A stretch of 64,000 nt of DNA, taken from positions 21,280,770-21,344,769 of the forward strand of contig OW203768.1 of the NCBI GenBank assembly GCA_934045905.1. Direction: 5' to 3'. The stretch comes from Leuctra nigra (Eukaryota; Arthropoda; Insecta; Plecoptera; Leuctridae). Shown here one piece after another: positions 1 to 11,900 of this stretch (the stretch's first letter is position 1; each line of letters opens with the position of its first letter). A program made the translations under genes and the position numbers. The notes under the pieces were generated by a model, which did not search any database, was not told the origin of the DNA, and was given only the letters and a program-made list of their open reading frames with translations.

Positions 1-15
1 CAAAAATATATAGTA

Positions 16-53
16 CTCAAAAATATATAGTACATGTACTATATATTTTTGAG
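16..53. repeat. 38-bp perfect palindrome
   Basis: CTCAAAAATATATAGTAC is followed without a spacer by its exact reverse complement, centred on 34/35. A partial direct copy of the left half precedes it. Probably the remains of a foldback element. Confidence 0.8.
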
Positions 54-1427
54 AGAAAACAGAAAAGTCAATCATATAAAAAAAGCATTAAAATGCCGGG
101 CAGCTATTTTTTGGTTTTCAACTACATTAGCAAGCGTTTAAAATTATTTTACAGGTAGGACCTACCGTATAATTGTGAATGAAAACAGAAAAGTCATTAA
201 CTTATATTTTGTAATAAAATCACATAGGTACAAATGCCGCGCAGCGAATATTTTTTGTTTTAGGCTACCCAAGGAGTGGTTTAAAATGATTTTATGGTAC
301 ATGATGGAAATGTATCGCAGTGATATTTATATTTTCGATGCTTATTTGCTGATAATAAATTACCATTTTCGATACAGCATGCAGGAGCATGAAATAAAAT
401 AGAATATGATTCTCTAACAGCTATTCTGTTTTTATGGTTCATCAAATCATTTCAATAAGTACTGAAAATAGGTCATTTGAATATTGTTTCACAATATTTT
501 AGTATCCATCCACCCAACAAACCTTCAACCAGTTTTTGTAACCACCCAACCACCTAGTCATACTTAAAGTGGTCCCACTGCTCCAGCCAAGGTGCTTAGA
601 ATTCGCCGTAATTCATACAAATTTCTGATGAAATAATACCTCAAACAACAGCATAAAACAATTATATCTTACCGTGTGCTCCAATTATATGTTTTTAATT
701 GAAGTTCCAATTAAACTATCCCAAAATAATTCATATTTGTAGTGCAATGTTGCCAGATTTATGGTAAATTTTACACATTGTACACAGTTTCTTTCTTATT
801 TGGCCCGTGACCCCATATTTTCAAACGGCAGTCTTATTCTAAAAATTATTATCTTTAATTTGAGACTATTTTCAATAATTTGTCATTCCTCTTGCGGTTT
901 TAGGAGCAATTTAAGGCCAATTTTCCAGGACGATTTCATGTCTCCCTGTGTTATCTTATGGGGGAAAAGATAATCTTCAATCAAGAATATCTAATTATAT
1001 GATACCGTAAGGGGCAAATATTTTTTGCTAGTTGTATGTAATATGGTTTCATTAATCTTTGGTGTGAATTAGAGCAAAATCTCATTCCTATGCCGAAACG
1101 ATGGAACCACTTTAACCCCTAAATGTATCAAGCATTAGCACAAATTGACATGTTTACTGCATACATTTCTTGATAGAAATCTTTTGTTCCCTTTCCTTTA
1201 TAGATACCTTTTTACAATGCAACTATAATATTACTCTTTGCTGGTGAAATAAGACGTAATCACCCTTAGCACCACGTTTGTGCATGTTTGTGTGATACAC
1301 GAGATACTTGAGAATGTATCACTGTTACATTATAAAATGTGTCTCATGGTGGGTAGGTCCCCTTGCGGGGACCACCAACCCCCAAAAAATGACTGTGCAA
1401 TTGCACCAAATTAAGATAGGTCGGCAC

Positions 1428-2138
1428 GCCACTGGAAGCGAGTGTTACCTCGGTACTCTAATGTCACTTTCTCAGTGTGTTGTTTTTGTGTGTGTTTTGT
1501 CTATACTGCCCGGAGGTCAAATCGTTCGAATAATCGAGCGAAATTTTGCACACACACTATGTCATAAGAGCGGTCACTTGTAAAGTTCTGAACAAGAGAA
1601 TGTTATTATTCGAATATTTAGACCGACCAATTAAACATTTAGCGAGACTATTTCAGGTATTTTTGGAATTTTCAGACAAATCTGTCAAGAACTTCAACAG
1701 TAATTTACATTTTATGGACATGTTATGCTTGATTTGAAATATTTGTTTAATTAGATTGTGTAGGTAGGGATCAGGTTTGGCTCAGAGGTAACGCTCTGAA
1801 CTTATATTACAGAGATCCCGGGTTAGATTCCCGCGGCCGTCCTTCATGACTGTTTTTTTCGTGGTATTTCCTCAGTCGACAGGCAAATCCTGGGAAGGTA
1901 CCCTACAAATAAGTCACGACTGCCTCCTTCCACCTTACATCCTTACATAGTTTTCACCACCATCTCCTTATCATCATCATTATCATTCATCCGTCGCCAT
2001 TAGCCTCGCTGCAGAACAGTGCGACGTTAAACACCACTAAAAAAATGTCTTCTTAGCGACTCCAGGAGCAGCAACTTTCACACGCATATTAATTCGCATG
2101 CACTACATAGGCTCGCTTATCAACGAGCGTTTTCCTTA
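1428..2138 (+). mobile_element. Decayed Helentron-like element
   Basis: The left part matches the family start in diverged form (CGGTACTCTAATGTCACTTT). The right end GGCTCGCTTATCAACGAGCG, then TTTTCC, matches the family's 3' hairpin region. It is older than the other copies and is interrupted by a SINE at about 1772-2045. Confidence 0.6.
1772..2045 (+). mobile_element. tRNA-derived SINE, copy 1
   Basis: A box-like TTGGCTCAGAGGTAACGC and B box-like GGGTTAGATTCCCG are about 40 bases apart, as in pol III tRNA promoters. A conserved body follows (CCTCAGTCGACAGGCAAATC, GGGAAGGTACCCTAC), then a tail GTGCGACGTTAA with an A-rich end. Four more copies or fragments occur in this window. Confidence 0.8.
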
Positions 2139-2344
2139 TCTCATTGAAAACAAGACAGGTATGAATGAAAGCGAACAAAGGTGTGGTGCCAAATATATTT
2201 TAATTTCTTGCCCAGGTATCAAGACATATTATTTTACAAAAAATACATTCAAATCACAAATCACTTTTTATTAATTACAATACTCAAGAGTTGTATTTCA
2301 GCAACAACATTAGGATGGACTGGTCAGACTTTCTGCAACATTAC

Positions 2345-2350
2345 TTTATT
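2345..2350 (-). terminator. Candidate poly(A) signal AATAAA for the membrane-protein gene
   Basis: AATAAA on the minus strand lies about 175 bases past the TAG stop of exon 8. It is the nearest clear hexamer in AT-rich sequence, so a short 3' UTR of roughly 200 bases is implied. Position is the only support. Confidence 0.4.
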
Positions 2351-2523
2351 TTATAAAAACGCACTAATTCAGTTTCTTTCAGCTATAACTTATTAAAATA
2401 TTGTTTTTGTATAAAATTCTACATCAGCCCCTCCGTTGTGAATCCTTTCCATTTTCACCCCGCAGGAGCGTGAGTACAGTTCCGACGGAGATGCACGAAT
2501 CACTTCGGCTCGACTCGGCTGGT

Positions 2524-2615
2524 CTAGCAGTCGCAGTTGCACGCGCAGCGACGCACGCGCTTCTCACGGCGGTGCAGCACTTCGTCCACGCTGCGCACGC
2601 TGCGCGGCTGCACAT
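2524..2615 (-). CDS. Exon 8 (terminal) of the membrane-protein gene
   Basis: The acceptor is TCTTGCAG. The first two bases complete a Tyr codon begun in exon 7. Then 29 codons follow (VQPRSVRSVDEVLHRREKR to the end CACNCDC) and a TAG stop. The REKR/RVRR basic cluster directly before a four-cysteine tail suggests proprotein-convertase processing or a metal- or disulfide-bonding tail; this is inference. The exon is strikingly G/C-rich relative to its surroundings. Confidence 0.85.
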
Positions 2616-5600
2616 CTGCAAGACAAACAAGCCATCTTAGATCGCTCATGCAACTGAATTAGTCACTGAATTAGTGTCGAACTGTGGCTACAAGGGCTTC
2701 AACTGAGGAAAATACTGTGGTGTAGTCGAGGGGTATACGCCGTATATATATAAAAAAAAAAAAAAAAATTTGGGTATACCCATAAATAATTGTTGGGGTA
2801 TACGCTGTATACGGGCGTATTCGCCCATTTTCTTATAAATCTACAGAAACCGCAAATTCTATTGATTTTCTACAGAAAACGTGAAATTTTAGAAATGTGA
2901 ATTGTAGATTGAAGTATGAAATATCTGATTAATTGACGAAAATCGCAGGAAATTTCCGGGAAAGTAAAGAAATAGAGAAATCAATTTGATAATTTGAAAA
3001 ATTACGGTTGAAAACAGGGGATTCTGGGGCGCAGCAATTTAGTTAAAGGTAATTTTATTTGGTACGATTTGAGGTAGGTACCTATTTTTGGGAAATATTA
3101 TAAATTACCAATGTCCTCAAATTGGTAATTTGTGGATGAAGTCCGGGGAGCATAACCCGGGAATTATTTTAAGTTTTAACTTCCATTCAATTATTTTGGT
3201 AAGTTTTCGACATGATCCGCCTTTTTAATTTTTTTGTTCACATATTGTTTTAAATGTGCTGATTACTTAGATAATGCACTGATTTCGGGGTTAGAGGGGG
3301 GGGGGGGGTGAGGGGTGCCCACGAGACTCACAATGAGGGAGTGGTTGCTCGGGCGCTGCGGGCATGTGCACGGGGAGGCGGGGGAACGTCTGCGCCATGT
3401 CGGGGGCGATGTGCGCGTGGAAGGCGGGGGACATGCACGGCAAGGGAGCTGTGTTACTCACAATGAGGGCGCGGTTGCTCGGGCGCTGCGGGCATGTGCA
3501 CGGGGAGGCGGGGGAACGTCTGCGCCATGTCGGGGGCGATGTGCGCGTGGAAGGCGGGGACATGCACGGCAAGGGAGCTGTGTTACTCACAATGAGGGCG
3601 CGGTTGCTCGGGCGCTGCGGGCATGTGCACGGGGAGGCGGGGGAACGTCTGCGCCATGTCGGGGGCGATGTGCGCGTGGAAGGCGGGGACATGCACGGCA
3701 AGGGAGCTGTGTTACTCACAATGAGGGCGAGGTTGCTCGGGCGCTGCGGGCATGTGCACGGGGAGGCGGGGGAACGTCTGCGCCTTGTCGGGGGCGATGT
3801 GCGCGTGGAAGGCAGGGGACATGCACGGCAAGGGAGCTGTGTTACTCACAATGAGGGCGCGGTTGCTCGGGCGCTGCGGGCATGTGCACGGGGAGGCGGG
3901 GGAACGTCTGCGCCATGTCGGGGGCGATGTGCGCGTGGAAGGCGCGAGCTTCAGCGGCCTCGACGGGATGCTGGAAGACGCGGGCCTCGGTGATCTGGAC
4001 TCCGGGGTGCTGCTGGAAGCCGCGACCTTGACGACCTCCTTCCATGCGCTCCTCGGTCACCTGGCAACGTTCAGACATCAACACATCAACATCACTGTCA
4101 TCATCAGACACACATTGCAGTTTATACGATATATTCGTCTTGGTCAAACACTTTTCAAAGCAAGTTACAAGTTATCTAACATTGTTGTATGGTTTGAATG
4201 CATTCATAAATTTCAATGGGAAGAGGTTTTGCATTTGCACAAACCCTTATTGTTAAACAACGAACCTGTTTCACTATTAAACTTCTTAGCGTGCACGTAC
4301 TATGTTATTGTCATGTACAGAACACTTGCTCGCAATTAAATCATTCTGGAGGATCATGAGATACCAAAACCAGTATGTGTGGCTACGCTCGCTTATTATG
4401 CACCTGGATGGATAGCAGACCAGACAATGTTTACTCACCTGCATGGGCAGGGACACGGGATGCGGGAACGATAAGGGAGAGGGACCTAGGGACAGGGACA
4501 GGGACAGGGACAGGGTCAGGGACACGTATCCTAGCAACACACTCACCTGCATGGGCAGGGACACGGGGTGCGAGAACGATAAGGGAGAGGGACCTAGGGA
4601 CAGGGACAGGGACCTAGGGACAGGTATCCTAACAACACACTCACCTGCATGGGCAGGGACACGGGGTGCGGGAACGCGCGGCCTCGCCTGGACTCCTCGG
4701 CCACCTGGAAGGGGATCTGTACTGGACGCAGGAACGCGCGTCCTTGTCTTCCCTCCATCCTCTCACTCCTCTCCTCCAGCACCTGTTGACAATCACGTTA
4801 TCATTAGATCTCAATCTCTGACGTCTACATGTACACGTACGTCCATATGAACACGGTACGTGCGTTATGTACGTGTAAGTAGAATTACGTACATATTACG
4901 TACGTAATACGTATGTTCATATGTACATGTAATATGTACCCCATAAAAAAACACTCCGTGTAAAACTACCAGCCAAGTCTCTTCAACTATAAAAAAATAG
5001 TAGAAATCTAAAAGTTCAGCACTGAAAAGTAGTGATATCAAAAAATGAGCCAAGTCAAAACTTAATTTTAAAAACCAAAATATACTTGGCGCATCGTGTA
5101 TATAAATAATAAAGAAGCATATGCCAAAAATCAAATGTACCTAAATATATACAATATACCTATAATGCCCTTTAAAACGATGCGCCAAGTATATTTTGGT
5201 TTTTAAAATTAAGTTTTGACTTGGCTCATTTTTTGATATCACTACTTTTCAGTGCTGAACTTTTAGATTTCTACTATTTTTTTATAGTTGAAGAGACTTG
5301 GCTGGTATTTTTACACGGAGTGTTTTTTTATGGGGATATCACTTATTTTTTTAGTTTATTTACAGACCTTGTAACACACATCGGAGCAACAATGACTAAT
5401 TACTTTAAAAAAATACGCCATTTCCGAATTGGTTTATACGAAAAATTGTGTTTGGTGCTCAATATACCTAAGCTTAAAGTGATATTCCATGAAGAATTGC
5501 GAAAGCTTCGTTCCAATCAGTCTAGCAATTTTCGAGATATGGTATCACTTCCGGTTTTCAAAATGGCGACTGAAATTACTGCCACCTAGAATTTATTTCT

Positions 5601-5952
5601 ATAAATGTTATGTATCATTATAAGCCTTCTGAATATGTAGTTATTGTAGTAAGAGGTCATTAAAATCTAGTTCTTCATTTTCATGACGTCATTTCCGGTT
5701 TCGGTAATAGTACATCTCTACTTTAACTATTGATATTCCATATAGATGACCGTCTGAATCATTTGGCGCTGGTTTAATTCCTAACGGTCTAGCCGTTTTC
5801 GAGATATGACGTCACTTCCGGTTTCAAAATGGCGGCTTCCTGTTGGTTTTATAAAAAGGCACCTCAGACGCCAAAAGTGCACACGTGGTGAAAATTTCAG
5901 ATCGATCGGATCAGCCGTTCAGGCTGTGGCGGTGATTGCGGTGTTTCCTGAT

Positions 5953-5989
<37 letters not shown>

Positions 5990-8900
5990 GATCAAGATAG
6001 GTTTTAAAAGGGGTGTAATTTCACGTTTTTCACGGCCCTCTAGCTCGCAAACGGCTTAACATATTGTTCCCTAATTTGGTATATGTAGTGGGGTGGGCCA
6101 TAGCTCGAAATTAAGATATATCGCAACAATGTGAGATTTTCCAATTTTAAGATCCAGTAGGCCGAAAATGCCATGTTGTTGCTTACAGTAAAAGTGGTTG
6201 GTCTGCTCCTCAGTTTATTATGCATTTACGGTATGTTGAGTGAGTGTGAGTGTACGGTACGACTTGGCTGGGTGGAGCGACCGCTCCACTAGATATGTTA
6301 TAGTCGTCAAATTAAGATTCAGCTGTACTAAAAGATAAACATGGGAGATAATTGAGCGAGCGTAGCGAGCGTCACCACGGTACTCTTATGGCACTTTCTC
6401 TGTGTGTTTTTTGTTTGTTTGTTTGTTTGTTTGTTTGTTTGTTTGCTTGTTTGTTTGTTTGTATGTTTTTTTGCATGCACTGCCCAGGTCAAAACGCACA
6501 ACTAATCGATCTGAAATTTTGCAAACATACTAACGTAATCTATGCGGTCCCTGGGATCTTTTCTGAACGGGATCATGTGATTGGTTCAAATTTTATAAAA
6601 ATTATCTTTCGATTGGTTGGTTCGATCAATTTAAAATTTAGCAAAGGCATTGCAACCAACATTGTACCCAATCATTAAAATTTTCAGCCAAATCCTCCCA
6701 TTGGTTCAAATTTGAAACCATTTTTCCTGTGATTTTTGAAATTTAAACTAGAACCTTAGACTAAATAACCGATTGACCGACCAACTAAAAACTTCGCATA
6801 GTCATTGGTACCAACATTTAAGGTATTTTTGCCAATTTTCAGTTTAATCTGTCGTTATTTTCAAAAGTTTTTGTCATTTTAGGGACATTTTGCATGTTGG
6901 CTGTCAAATTCACGAGGCAAGGTAGTTAGAGCAGAAAGTTTTAAACGATATGAAACTAATATTGACCGTTCAACAGATTGATCTGATATTGTGTACACAC
7001 TAATATCATATCATATGAGTGGTCCCAGGTATATTTTTTGAACGAGATCCTGTGATTTTTGAAAATTAACAAGGAACCGTTCAATCATAAAGGTTCAATC
7101 GATCAACTTAAAACTAAGCAAGGATATTGGGACCAATATATTTGGAGGTTTTGGAGATTTGTATACAAGTCTGTGACGAAATTCAAGAATTGGCTTTTAA
7201 TGACATTTTCGATAGACATAAATTCGGTTCGAGGTGTTGCGTGTATCCGTGCTCGCTCATCAACGCGTTAAACAGAGCGTTTTCCTAGTATTTTCTAATA
7301 TCGTTAACTTTTGAACGTTTCAAATTATGGAATATGCGAAAGATAATTTTCATAACTAATTTTTCAGTTGATCTTAGACTTAAAAAAGGCAATTTTAAAG
7401 AGACAAATAAATAAAATAAATAATTAAAACAAATAAAGACAATATTTGTGCCTAAACACGTGGAATTAATCTGAAAAATTTGAGAATCGTCCCGTTTTTC
7501 TTGTAGTCTGTCTAAAAATATTGTATTGATTAGATTGTGTGTATAATTCTAAAGTCGACCACTGTTACCTGCACGGGAATGGGCACCGGATGATGGAACG
7601 CACGGCCCTGACGGCCCTCCATGGCAACAGGTCTCTCCTCGCCCACATGGATGGTGGTGTGAATCAGCGTGGGTCCCTGTTCCGGCTGTTGCTGTTGCTG
7701 CTGTTGATGGTGCTGTTGCAGGATGTGTTGCAGCAGCTGCAGGTTGGGCATCTCAGGGGCGGGTGACTTGGCGGGCTGCTGGGGGGCCATATGGTGTAGC
7801 GGGATCACGATAGGGGTCGCCATCATCTCCATCGGGACGTGACTGCAAGAAACACAACACATTGTAGTTACTACTTGCTCTTGTAAACAATACACGAAAT
7901 AGTAGGTACAGTAACGTGAGATTTTTTCAAAGAAAAATTATTAAAATTTTACATTGGTGGCAGATGTGGGATTTTCAAGTTAAATTTTCCTAAATTACTA
8001 ACTATAGAATAATTAAATGCAATTCAACTACCTTCACAAACCTCCTCAAAACCTTTACTGTAACTATTGACTATCTTATTACAATTAATTATTTTACTTC
8101 CCAAGTTCGTGATAAAAATAGATAATATTTTGATCTCTGCAATGATACAGCAGATGTAAAATCATCAGAGTTTCTCCATCATCATTTCAACTTATCAGGT
8201 TATGCCACTAGTTCTCTCTAGTTGACTTTGTATATAATAAATATGTAGACATAACTATTATTTTTGGTGAAGAAACCCCGAAGCGATTGTCAACGTCGGT
8301 GTTTATGTAACCGGAGACCCTATTCTAGAACTATTAAATTCTAAATTCCACTGGAATTTGATTTCATCCTATGTTAATCCTTATGGCGTGACCTGAATCC
8401 ACATTATGGAATTGGGGAAAAGTTCTAGAATATACCTCCTGCATATGTCAATGATTACCACTCTTGAAAATCAATGTTCTAGAGAATCTGAAGATTGAGA
8501 TGTTTCTCATACCGCTGGTCGTTGCCTGTCTCGCACGAGATCATCATCTTCTCTCCCGACAAGTGCTCGAGCCGCGGGTCTGTGGTGAGGTTCAGACCGA
8601 AGGGCAGCTGCACTGTCTTGGCCTGGTGGTCGACCACTTGGTCGGAGCGTCGCTTCTCCACAACACAGTTCATGCGCGCGCGCTGGTTCTTTTCCATCAA
8701 GTGCTACAACACACCACACTGTTAACACAATCTCTTTGCATCATGCACACAAGGTCAGCTTTCATACACATCAAGATGAGGTATACTTTTTAAATCTGCT
8801 AATTAATCTCAAACATGCCTTTTACTTGATCGCAGGTAGGTACTATTTTGTATGATGTAGAAAACTTGTGACCTCAACACAAGGGAAGAAGGGAAGAATG

Positions 8901-11900
8901 AAGTAATGTTTATATAGAAGGAACATAACAGTCGGAGGACATGGTGAAGTGACATTAGAGGAGAGTGACCAAGAAGACAGGACGTACTTTGAGTTCTTTT
9001 GAATTTGGCAACATTTGGTTTCAACAATAACTTTTGAAGAAAGTTCCGTCATAACAGAATGGCATCAACAAAGTTATTGATACCATTTGCGTTTCCACTC
9101 GAAGAAGCTTTGAATTTTATATCATAGATTGTTGAAATACTAGGTTTTACATTCTAAAGAGATGGTGTGAGTGGAAAACCTTATAAATGAGATGTGGGGT
9201 ATATTTATGAAGGGAGGAGCGGAATGGGGAGGTGATGTAGAGGGCGTTAATGGAAGCTATTTGGAGGGCGTTGAAGGGAGGATAGTGATGGAGGGTATGT
9301 GGAGGGCGTTGAAGGGAGGATAGTGATGGAGGGTATGTGGATGGCGTTGAAGGGAGGAAAGCGATGGAGTGTATGTGGAGGGCGTTCAAGGGAGGAAAAT
9401 GTAGAAGGGAATGAAGAGGGCGTTGAAGAGAGGATAGTGATAGAGTGTCTTGAAGGGAGGATAGCTATGGAGGGCATGTAGAGGGCGATGAAGAGAGGAG
9501 TGTTAGAGGACATGTAGAGGGCGATGAACACTGACCCCGGCCAGCTCGTCGAAGTCAAGTGTCAGCGGCAACTTGAATTGGAACGGCGAGTGGATGTCGT
9601 TGGCCTCCTCCGGCGCCGGCACGACGGTCTCCTTGCGCTGCTCCTTGGTCTCGTCAGACTGCAGAGGGTCGACGAGGTGTTGGAAGTTCGGACTGTCACC
9701 CTCCTGAAACATCAAGCAGCCGTCAGTCCCGAATACAACAATCAAACAACATTCATGGGAGAGATAAAATCATTCCTACACATTCTAAAACATATTATCT
9801 AGAACGTCGTGCATGAAGTTAATGTAGATTTCTCACATTAATTGCAGAGCATTTTTAATGGTATGTTTGTTTTATTCTAAATAAACACACTGAATTAACT
9901 GAATTGGCACTATTGGTGACAATTTTGTATCAATCACTTCATCATATCCATAATTTGCTTTCTAAGATCTTCTAAAATGTTGGACGCGCTGTTTCTGGTC
10001 ACATTTTGACGCGGCATTTTGTATGCAAGTTATTTTATAACCTGCATCGTGTATTGTAGAACGTAGGACGGCATCACGACAATGTAAAAGTAGAACTCAC
10101 ATGGAAGACACGCCTCGTGTTTAAAAACAAGAACAATAGCAGTAGTTGAAACCCAAGAATAGCTATCCAGTGTTATTCACTCAAGTAGCTCAAGGATGGA
10201 CTTGAGCGTTGAACAAAAAGAAATGTCCAAGATGTATGTGATTAATTTCATGTTTCATCCTCACTTCTTCAGGTTGAGGTTGAGATTTTTAAACAGAACG
10301 TAATTGAAGTTCGTCCAAGAAAGCTTTAGAAGGGTAGATATGCTCCCTAAGTCACAATCTTTAAGATTATGACCGCATTGAAATTAATTTCTCCTTTTGA
10401 ACCTTTGCCCAGTATAAAGTTATGATCTCCTCAAATTATGACTTGTTTATAAAAGTTTAAATTCGTTAATTGAGCGAGCGAAGCGAGCGTCTCCTTTTGG
10501 CTCTTTTGGCACGGACCTCTGTTTTTTTTTTTTTTTCTGTTACTGACGATATACAGGTTAGAGTTTTTCTTTGATCGAGCTGAAATTTTGCACACATGTA
10601 CGTAACATTTCTGATTGTTGCAGACCCTAATTTTTTTGAAATCCATTGATTGGTTCAAATTTAAAAAAAATTAACTTTCGATTGGTTGTTTTGATCAAAT
10701 TGAAATTTTGACAAGTCATTACCCCCAACATTGTACCCAATCAAACAAAGTTTCAGCCAAATCCTCCCATTGGTTAAAATTTAAAACCATCTTTCCTGTG
10801 TTTTTAGAAATTTAAACTATAACCGATTGAACGATCAACTTATAACTTCGCATGATGGTTGGGACCAACATTATCTGCATTTTTGACAATTTTCATACTA
10901 ATCTGTGTTTAAATCCAAACGTTATTGACATTTTACGGACTATTTGCGTGTTGGCTGTCAAATTCACGGCGACTTCGACTCTTCAGTTCAAGGCAAGGTA
11001 GTTAGAGCAGAAACTTTCAAACGCAAATGAAACTGATAATGACCGTTCAACAGTCGATCTGATATGATCTGATATTGTGTAGACACACTTATATCATATG
11101 AGTGGTCTCAGGTATATTTTTTGAAGGAGATCCTGTGATTTTTGAAAATTAACACGGAACAGTTCAATCATAAAGGTTCAATCGATCAACTTAAAGCTTT
11201 GCATGGTTATTTGGACCAATATTTTAGGAATGTAAAATGAGATTTCTATACAAATCTGTGGCGAAATTTTAGAATTATTGGATTTTAATGACATTTTCGA
11301 TAGACAGAATTTCGGTTCGAGGTGTTGCGCGTATCCGTGCTCGCTCATCAACGCGTTACTCAGATTCATTGGTTAAAATTTAAATAAATATCTCCTTATA
11401 GGCTGAAAAATGAAAACGGTCTTCGATAATTCTGATCAAACTCATATTTTGCATGATCATTAAGACATATTGTCTCTTATTTTACAAAATTTCATCCCAA
11501 TCAGTTAAGAACGTATGAAGTTATTTACATTTTTAATATCTGTCAGTAATGAAGTATCGAATTGAATGTTTTCCAGTGCCAATTGAAAATTGATTCTGAT
11601 TTGCTTTATGAACCAGGTGCTTAGATGCTATTTTAAAGTTTCGATGAAAAGCATACACTTTTAAGTTGATATCATAATCAATTCAATATGGATGTATATG
11701 TTTTCTGTGCGTTGTGTACGCATTTCCGGTTCGAGAATTTGCACGTACCCGTGCTCGCTCAACAACGCGTTACACTGAGCGTTTTCCTAGTTGCTATGGA
11801 AAATGTAAACTTTGTTTGTTTACGGTGGTTTTCCGTCAGCTAAAAAGCAAATTTTTGTATGTTCTTCCAATATTACCACTGATATTGAAGCACAACTATA

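Larger units (their letters stand above)
1..2330. other. Sequence downstream of the membrane-protein gene, no gene seen
   Basis: AT-rich, with short chance reading frames only. It contains a 38-bp perfect palindrome at 16-53, a decayed Helentron-like element (about 1428-2138) and a SINE inserted in it. I see no coding sequence. Confidence 0.6.

Noticed and set aside
1772..2045. tRNA gene suggested by A and B boxes
   Set aside because: No cloverleaf can be formed; the promoter-like boxes belong to a SINE with several copies in the window.
3291..3993. Long open frames on both strands (up to 209 codons) with 43-residue repeats
   Set aside because: By-product of a G/C-rich 129/130-bp repeat; the real coding part is exon 7 ending at 3850.
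4865..5589. Hydrophobic frames on both strands around 4865-5134 and 5221-5589
   Set aside because: The two share sequence because they are the arms of the foldback element; AT-rich DNA gives Phe/Leu/Ile-rich translation.
5806..6000. Open frame with poly-isoleucine
   Set aside because: Produced by a (CAT)n microsatellite; no coding signature.
9247..9558. Minus-strand frame of about 100 codons rich in PST
   Set aside because: Encoded by the intron 3 minisatellite and crosses the exon 3 donor out of frame.
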